From Alisma plantago-aquatica (lineage: Eukaryota; Streptophyta; Magnoliopsida; Alismatales; Alismataceae): DNA of 64,000 bases. Of the stretch, positions 57,625-64,000 are shown in pieces (position 1 is the stretch's first letter; every line of letters begins with the position of its first letter). A program made the position numbers and the translations under genes. The notes beneath the pieces are model-generated. The model was not told the origin of the DNA, searched no databases, and saw only the letters and a program-made list of their open reading frames with translations. The stretch covers positions 1,062,226,744 to 1,062,290,743 of the forward strand of contig OY856412.1 in NCBI GenBank assembly GCA_963693085.1, given 5' to 3'.

Positions 57625-59452
57625 CACCTATCCCACCCCTACCCTCCTCACCCTCACCCCCTCCCCTGGCCCTCTACCCTACCCACCCCTATCCTCCTCC
57701 CACCCTACCACACCCCTCACCCTCCCCTTGTCCTCCACCCTACCCCACGCCTACCCTCCTATCAATTAATTAAATTCATTCATGCATAATTAACCCCGAT
57801 TAATCAATATTAATCAACTATACAATCTTAGAGAAACTAAGTACAAATCTAATTAATTAAGTTCATTAATGCATCATTAACCCTAATTATTCAATAGTAA
57901 TCAACTATATGGTGGCATCATTAATCCTATGTACAAATCTAGTACTGATTAATTAACCACTCACCGCACTGGTGGATCTAGAAGGTTGTGGTGGCGGCAG
58001 CCGGAGGTGAAGGTGGTCGGGCTGGAGGTGAAGGTGGTCGGCACTGGAGGTGTAGGCGGTGGACAGTGGAGGCGACTGGAGCATCATCATCATTGTCGTC
58101 ATCGTCGTTGTCATCATCATCATTGTTGTCATCGTCATCATTATCATCACCATCATCATCATCATCATCAGAAAGAAATAAATACTAAATAGTAAATAAA
58201 CCATGATTCCATATGTCAAAGATTTGAATCAATATGAAGCCTAATGGCACATTGGGAGAGTGAGAATATTATACCTCACTTGAAGGTTGAAGAAGAAATA
58301 TATGCAAATCAACAACAAGTCAACAACACCTGCAACAACACAAATGCAAAGTTCATCATTTACATTCCAAGCATGTCACATGAGGCTTAGGGTAGAGATA
58401 CCCTAAGATCTAGATCTACTACTACATCATCTAATTAGGTTTAGGGTTTATTACCTGATTTACTTATCTAGTACTAGTTTTCTCTCTCCTCTCTTCTTGT
58501 TTTGATGGACGAGGATAGATGGATGAGAGATGGTTTAAAATCTTTTTTAGGTCTGGGTGTGATTTGACTAGGGGACAAACTGATATCTTTCCCACCTATC
58601 CCACCCCTACCCTCCTCACACCACCCTCCCTCCTCACCCTCACCCCCCGTCCCCCTCCCCTGGCCCTCCACCCTCCCTCCTCACCCTCACCCCCCTCCCC
58701 CTCCCGTGGCCCTCCACCCTACCCCACCCCTACCCTCCTATCAATTAATTAAATTCATTCATGCATAATTAACCCCGATTAATCAATATTAATCAACTAT
58801 ACAATCTTAGAGAAACTCAGTACAAATCTAATTAATTAAGTTCATTAATGCATCATTAACCCTAATTATTTAATAGTAATCAACTATATGGTGGCATCAT
58901 TAATCCTATGTACAAATCTAGTAGTGATTAATTAACCACTCACCGCACTGGTGGATCGAGCAGGTTGTGGTGTCGGCGGCCGGAGGTGAAGGTGGTCGGG
59001 CTGGAGGTGAAGGTGGTCAGCGCTGGAGGTGTAGGCGGTGGACAATGGCGGCGACTGGAGCATCATCATCATCATCGTCGTCGTCGTCTTCCTCATCATC
59101 ATTATCATCATCATCATTGTCGTCATCGTCATCATCATCATCATCATCATCGGAAAGAAAGAAAGAAAGAAAGAAATACTAAACAGTAAATAAACCATGA
59201 TTCCATGTCACATGAGTGCATTAGAATTCATCATTAAGCAAGATCTAGATCTATATTTGATAGTTAGGAGGGTAGAGATACCCTAAGATCTAGATCTACT
59301 ACATCATCATCTAATTAGGTTTAGATAGCACTAGTTTTCTCTCGCCTCTCTTCTTGTTTTGACAGACGAGGATGGATGGATGAGAGATGTTTTAAAATCT
59401 CTGTGCAGGTCTGGGTGTGATTTGACTAGGGGACAAACTGATATCTTTCCCA
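57625..59452. repeat. Large tandem duplication inside the CACTA element
   Basis: The first unit (about 57625-58590) and second (about 58591-59452) share, in order, a C-rich 'ccctacc' tract, 'taattaaccccgattaatca', a G-rich 'ggtgaaggtggtcgg' stretch, a CAT/CGT trinucleotide run (58081-58168 and 59058-59150), and 'ctagatctactac...tctaattaggttta'. Each ends 'ggggacaaactgatatcttt'. The second unit lacks about 100 bases near its end. His- or Met-rich frames across the trinucleotide runs are not genes. Confidence 0.85.
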
Positions 59453-59960
59453 TCCTCTTTGGCTCTTTCTGCGGCCTTGCATTGCATTCCCCACCATATC
59501 CATAACCTATCACCCATTAGCTTTCGGTTAACCATGATTTGGGTTTCGAATCGCCATTCCTAGGGTTTAATTTTTTACCGTAACAATATTCATTACATTT
59601 TTAGACAACCATATTAGGGCATAACCCCATCTTTTTTATCAAATCTAAAGAACCAAATTTACTAACCTCCTAATCATGGGATTACATCTATATTGTTACG
59701 TGGGTTCATCCAAGACTATATCCTAACTAGGGTTTAGGTTGGTCTCGGGTTTGGATAGGAATAAGGGTACCAAACCCTAATTCCATTGTAATATTATTCG
59801 ATATGTATAAACTCGAATTATTAGAAATGTTAGATTATATTAAAATAGATAGATTTAATGATATACACAATACATTAAACACATCTCAAGTTTATATGTA
59901 TTAACCACTCTATATTCATGTATTAACTACACTTTTAGAACTACAAGCATAATTAGACTC
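59453..59960. other. CACTA interior without recognised content
   Basis: AT-rich; no ORF or repeat is supported. Confidence 0.4.
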
Positions 59961-59984
59961 TGGAATATATAGGAACGGATGATT

Positions 59985-60480
59985 GGATATACTGGCGGTA
60001 GTGGCAGAGACGGTGGTAGTGGCGGCGGTAGGAGTGGCACGAGTAGGAGTATGAGTAGGTGGGAGCAGGAGCAGGACCGGTGGAGCAAGACCGGTAGGAG
60101 CAGGATCAGGATCGGAGCGCGTGGGAGTAGGAGTAGGAGCAGGCGGCAGTGCAGCAACAGCAGCAGGCGGCGGCGGGCAAAGACGGTGGCGGTGGGCAGA
60201 GACGGCGGCAACAGATGGCGGCGGGCAGAGACGGCGGAGCAGGACCGGAAGGAGTAGGATCAGGATCAGCACGCACGGGAGAAGGAGTAGGAGCAGGCGG
60301 TAGTGCAACGGCGGAAGTAGGCGGCGGCGGGCAGAGACGGCGGTAGCAGACGGTGGCGGGCAGAGCAGACGGCGGCGGGAAGAGTTGGTGGCAGTGCGTG
60401 AGCAGGCGGTGGCGGTGCAGCAACAGGCGGCGGAAGGAGCAGTTGCGGCGGCGGCAACAAGTGGCAGAAATCACAAATCG
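59985..60480 (-). repeat. GC-rich tandem block with Pro/Ala/Leu-rich frames
   Basis: GGC/GGA/GCA-rich sequence contains a unit of roughly 170 bp: 'ggagcaggaccgg...ggatcaggatc' at about 60066 and again at about 60238, followed each time by 'ggagtaggagcaggcgg' and 'cggcgggcagagacggcgg'. Several overlapping frames are open because stops are rare in GC-rich repeats. The minus-strand frame 60106-60474 reads Pro-rich (LPPAPTPSPVRADPDPTPSG). Near the right subterminal array it could once have been a leader exon, but I do not support a gene. Confidence 0.65.
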
Positions 60481-60539
60481 CCAGATCTAGACCTGCTCTC
60501 AACAATGAGAAAGGAGAAGAGTCTGCTTCGTGCGGCTAC

Positions 60540-60985
60540 TATAAGTTAACCATAGGTGTCGATTATTATAAACAACCGACACTTCTTAATATAGGCGTCG
60601 GTTTCCATAGACAACCGATGCCAAATGGGGTGAAAGTTTTTGCGGGGACAGCACGCAAAAACACATCGACATCAGTTATTTTAAAGAAAAATGATGATAA
60701 CAATGGGCCCAATTTCTATCGCGTGAAAAAACATTAAACGTCGGTTTATTATCTAAAAACCGACGTCGTATGTTAAATTTTGGAGGTAATTTTTTTTGCT
60801 AGAAAATTTGGATTTGGCAGTCACTTTTAGGCGTCGGTTGCTTATTAAGGAACCGACGCTAAATAAAAAGCGATACCCGTGTCTGGCTGCTCTTCACAGA
60901 TAGATGTCGGTTTTTGTATTAAACCAACACTTTATGGTTTAGGCGTTGATTTATTGTACACAACCGACGCCTGTAAATGTGACGT
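60540..60985. repeat. Right subterminal array of hairpin repeats
   Basis: Seven units of the GGCGTCGGTT...AACCGACGCC type lie near 60545, 60594, 60667, 60739, 60830, 60904 and 60944. They mirror the left array. Confidence 0.85.
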
Positions 60986-61011
60986 TATAAGCCATTTCTG
61001 CAGTAGTGATT

Positions 61012-61253
61012 ATTTTATCATTTAATCTTGATTAGTTTATTTCTGCACCTTTGCTTCTGTGCTTAGGACAACCAAACTCTCAAAAAACCAAATTATCCTT
61101 CTTATTTCACGATCAGATTTGGATTTCAACCATTTTTTAATCTCCGTCCCTTGGATCAACCCTTACTATAAGACGGTTGACTCATTTCTACAACAAGTTG
61201 ATTGCCTCTTTAGGAGGTTAATCTCTACAACTTTTCCTAGTAATTAGTGCACA
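61012..61253 (+). repeat. Athila/Tat-like 3' LTR, piece 3 (end)
   Basis: It includes 'gcacctttgcttctgtgcttagg' and 'tcccttggatcaacccttac', close to the 'tgtggatcgaccc' word at the end of such LTRs; the younger LTR element carries 'gggtcgatccacaggg' in the same relative place on its strand. The exact end near 61253 is a guess. With pieces 1 and 2 the LTR would be about 1.8 kb. Confidence 0.6.
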
Positions 61254-61361
61254 AACAACCAACATCAATGGCAAACCACTGTCTTGTATAAAGCATTGTA
61301 GATTTAGATTTATTATACATTAATACATGAAATTAAGAAAAGTTTGTATATATATACATTG

Positions 61362-61375
61362 GAGCAAGAAACTAT
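61362..61375. repeat. LINE target-site duplication, left
   Basis: GAGCAAGAAACTAT here and GAGTGAGAAACTAT at 62413-62426 differ by two transitions. They flank the LINE exactly. Confidence 0.8.
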
Positions 61376-61459
61376 GTTTTTTTAGATGAAATTGAGCCAT
61401 TTTATTAATCACTACATGATACAACGTACTCTTCAGAGATTATAGGGAAGTTACATGTG

Positions 61460-61990
61460 ATCATAGTTTCCTTTTCCTCTCGCTGGCCCTTTTTTGCTAA
61501 AAAGTGTGCCATAGAATTACCTTCTCTAAGGGTATATGTCAACACTATTGATCTCAGCGTGTTGCCCTTCAGTTTGATGTCATTGAACTACAATTTAGTA
61601 GGGCTTAAACCCCCCACATGTTTCTTGATCTTTTGCCATACATTCTTAGCATTGATTTCCACTTCAATTAGGTTGAGATTTAGGGATTTTACAATTTTTA
61701 GCCCAAACTTGACCCCCTGGGTTTAGCTATAAACAACTTCCATCTGCAATCACTTGTTTTGGTTTCCAGAGCTACCACTTCACTGTCATGATTCCTGAAA
61801 ATAGCAGCCAGATGCACCCTACTATAAGCTATGAAGGCAGCATCCACAGTGATTTTGGTATAGCCCAATGAAGGTACTCTCCATCTGCATTCTTTTTTAT
61901 CAACATTAGAGCTTTGAGTAGACCTGTGTTTGAGCCTCAGGTCCATGAAACAATGTGCCCAGTGAAGTATGTTGTGCGCTATCAAGTAGG
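61460..61990 (-). pseudogene. LINE RNase H-like domain, frameshifted
   Basis: CRWRVPSLGYTKITVDAAFI (near 61840-61890) matches the plant LINE RNase H start ('W.pPp.gw.KiNvDgaf') with the first catalytic aspartate, followed by VHLAAIFRNHDSEVVALE ('.a.iiRd..G.vv.a'). The frame is lost about 60 codons later. Remaining domain sequence towards 61460 can be read only in pieces, such as VNTYTLREGN-like residues near the A-rich end. Catalytic residues further on are not confirmed. Confidence 0.75.
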
Positions 61991-62164
61991 GTTGTATGGT
62001 CTTCCTGCTGAAGATGGACTCGTTCGTACATATACAAGCTGCTAAGAAAATGGTTGTGCAGTCCACAATAGTGCCATTGTCCCCTTTGTTTATCACCCAG
62101 TTGAGTATTTCACCAAAATCATTGGTTGGACACCACTGATTAACCTTCTATTCTCAGGCTCATT

Positions 62165-62396
62165 TCAAATTGCCTCATCATGAGTGCATTGGGACGTGAT
62201 AAGAATTGTTGATTCATCATAATTTAAACACACATCCCAGCTACTATTATCACAAATGTGTCTGGCTTGAAGGTTACACTTCGTGGTAAGGGCATGTGTA
62301 ATGCACCTCCACAGAAAGTTCTTCATCTTGGGGTGCATTGAGCTCTTCCAAACATTATTCCACATTTCATGGTTGGTAACCCCTCCACTGTCATTG
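62165..62396 (-). pseudogene. LINE zinc-binding region (zf-RVT)
   Basis: MWNNVWKSSMHPKMKNFLWR then CITHALTTKCNLQARHICD matches 'W..iWk...PpKiknFlWr..h.alpTk.nL..r.i..d..C'. The paired 'C..C' pattern that follows is degraded (SSWDVCLNYDES). The frame continues upstream to about 62396 without a start of its own, as expected for a truncated polyprotein. Confidence 0.8.
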
Positions 62397-62412
62397 ATAT
62401 TCTAACAAACTA

Positions 62413-62497
62413 GAGTGAGAAACTATATACCTTTACATTAATATTGTTCCACATTTTTGGTTGGAGTGAGAAACTATATACCTTTACATTAATATTT
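62413..62497 (+). repeat. 51-bp tandem duplication containing the LINE target
   Basis: GAGTGAGAAACTATATACCT starts at 62413 and again at 62464, and both copies run to 'acattaatatt'. The first copy starts with the LINE target duplication. Confidence 0.85.
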
Positions 62498-64000
62498 TTT
62501 TCTTTTTTATCTAGTTTTCCTCCAAAAAACTAGAATGCACTTATAACCATATAATATAATTTATTTTTACAAATGGTTGCAATATTAAACCATCACATGA
62601 TGTAAGAATTAACAAGTTGAGCATTTAAAACACAAACTTAATCTTAAATCTACAATTTCAATATTTGTCCCTCAAACTGTATTATTTTTTTACCCTCAAT
62701 ATCAACATAATACACAACAAGGGTCTCTAGAACAATCACTAATAACTCCCAGTGCCTTTTTCTATATGAATAGAAGGAAAATAAAATAAGAATCAAATTC
62801 CACAATCATTGTAATTCGTAAGTTAATTAAAAATATAAACAACAAGCCCAAAACTTACACAACTTTAAAGGGAGCTATGATCTCATTTTTGAAAGCTCTA
62901 GCAAAACCCTTTAACACAATGATGAAATAGTCAATGATAGAACTCGGATCTCTAGTAGACTAATCAATGATGGTATTAAAATTGAAACATTTCATAATGT
63001 AAGTTGTCATCTGGTGAGTAAAAATGGCCATAAAATATTTATCAATAATAAGTTAACATATTAAAATTCTATCATATGTAATTTTCACATAGAATGAGGT
63101 ATTCTAACTCACCATATTTAAAGTTTTGTAACTAATGTGCTCATTCAAGAATAATGGAATAGCTTAACAACATATTTAAAGACATAGAAGCATTGTGATC
63201 TATCCCTATGATGACCTTTTAAAGTTTGATCACCATGGCATCTGATGGTGCTTTACTGTCTAACCATAGTGTCAACCCCTTACACATAGGAAATAACAAG
63301 TCAAATAGGTCTTGTCGAATAAAATATGGGGGCAGAGTCTTTGGAACCGGAGGGGGATTCATACTTTTTGTGGTCTGCATGCATGTATTTTCATATTACG
63401 TTCTAAGTATATGTAAATTCAGTATAAATTTGGTCATATCTCAATAAATATAACAAGTCATTTAGGCCACCAAACTATGATGCCTTATGTCTATCCTGAT
63501 GTGTTGGCATGTGGCTTCTCCACTAGGAGTGGAGTATCTCTCCACACTACAATGACACGTGTGATTGCCACATGAAGCACATAAGCGAGAATGCGAGCAC
63601 AATGAAGGGTATTAGAGTGTGGTAAAATATTGCCATCTGCCACAATATTCTTTGATAGATATTTGACGGAAAAATGACATTTTTAGTTAGCTACAATTTT
63701 ATGACACACAACGTTTAAATTGGCACTCAACATATGAATTGATTTAGATGACTATTGTATCACAACATTTTTTCTCTAGATTATTCAACATCTAACACTG
63801 CTTGTTGGGTAGCAAACATCTTTTAGAGGCCACCCATATTCTCAGTTATATCAGATGGATAATAATATGCATATTAAGGCAACTTATTATAATTCCTAAC
63901 GTACTAATTATTGTAGTATGCCTTGTCTATATAACCATATATATGGTAGAGCTCCTCATAATTCCCCCATAATAGGTTGATTGTAATATGCTTCATATCC
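62498..64000. other. AT-rich sequence, nothing recognised
   Basis: No gene, LTR boundary or transposon end is supported in these 1.5 kb. A short open frame at 63226-63447 has no recognisable motif and an AT-biased composition like its surroundings. Confidence 0.4.

Larger units (their letters stand above)
55650..61008. mobile_element. Non-autonomous CACTA (En/Spm-type) DNA transposon
   Basis: The left end CACCAGTACATAAAAGCC and the complement of the right end CACTACTGCAGAAATGGC match at 12 of 18 positions and start with the CAC(T)A signature. The flanks carry an exact 3-bp duplication, ATT (55647-55649 and 61009-61011), the length made by CACTA transposases. Both ends hold arrays of inverted GGCGTCGGTT...AACCGACGCC units typical of CACTA subterminal regions. 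No transposase (TnpA/TnpD type) is readable. The inside holds a possible captured exon, a large tandem duplication and a GC-rich repeat block. It lies in the leader of an older LTR. Confidence 0.92.
61376..62412 (-). mobile_element. 5'-truncated LINE with clear target duplication
   Basis: Minus-strand order is zinc-binding region, RNase H-like domain, tail, poly-A (T run on + at 61377-61383). A 14-bp duplication flanks it. It is 1.04 kb, 5'-truncated like the other two LINE copies in this window. It inserted just beyond the end of the nested LTR at about 61253. Confidence 0.88.

Noticed and set aside
57986..58192. His-rich or Met-rich proteins over CAT runs (also 58932-59198)
   Set aside because: They come from a trinucleotide repeat that is open in several frames on both strands.
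63226..63447. 73-codon plus-strand open frame near the right edge
   Set aside because: AT-rich composition like the background, no motif, and no promoter or splice context.

Overview
This looks like a heterochromatic or intergenic stretch of an AT-rich flowering-plant nuclear genome. The window is almost entirely decayed, nested transposable elements: Copia LTR retrotransposons with methionine-tRNA primer sites, Gypsy elements of the chromodomain (Tekay/Del-like) and Athila/Tat types, 5'-truncated plant LINEs, a CACTA DNA transposon and a tRNA-like SINE fragment. Nothing bacterial, organellar or CRISPR-like is present. Only one short ordinary-looking gene is supported (17077-17430, a small zinc-finger protein in a GC-rich island). 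A possible B3-like exon lies inside the CACTA element. I cannot name the species; family and clade names come from motifs recognised by eye.

Layout. 1-16 kb: two direct copies (281-2692 and 14104-15957) of a 1.8-kb unclassified repeat bracket two halves of one Copia family. The 3' half is on + (2693-9639) and the 5' half on - (9640-14103). A LINE interrupts the first repeat copy and another interrupts the + Copia reverse transcriptase. 16-18 kb: promoter-like sequence and the zinc-finger gene. 18-22 kb: Copia LTR remnant, unclassified repeats, SINE-like fragment and a CA/TA microsatellite. 22.4-29.2 kb: minus-strand LTR-element remains, then two LTRs of one family head to head (imperfect 4-kb inverted repeat), one arm holding a TA-flanked insertion. 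29.7-31.1 kb: scrambled Copia RNase H relic. 31.1-37.1 kb: Tekay-like element (-) with a 3.3-kb LTR, chromodomain and integrase remains. 37.1-43.7 kb: further Gypsy LTRs and a non-coding internal region (+).

43.7-61.3 kb is a readable nest. An Athila/Tat-like element (+, protease recognisable) has its 3' LTR split into three pieces. The first break is a structurally complete 7.4-kb LTR element (-, 47320-54695, exact CCAAC target duplication) that lacks reverse transcriptase and integrase but carries a proline-rich ORF. The second break is a 5.4-kb CACTA transposon (55650-61008, exact ATT duplication) with arrays of hairpin repeats at both ends. A truncated LINE (61376-62412) with a 14-bp target duplication follows. 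The last 1.5 kb shows no recognisable feature.

Apart from the zinc-finger gene no host pathway is visible. What the window records is an order of insertions, visible because several sites can be compared with an unfilled copy or a matching target duplication.
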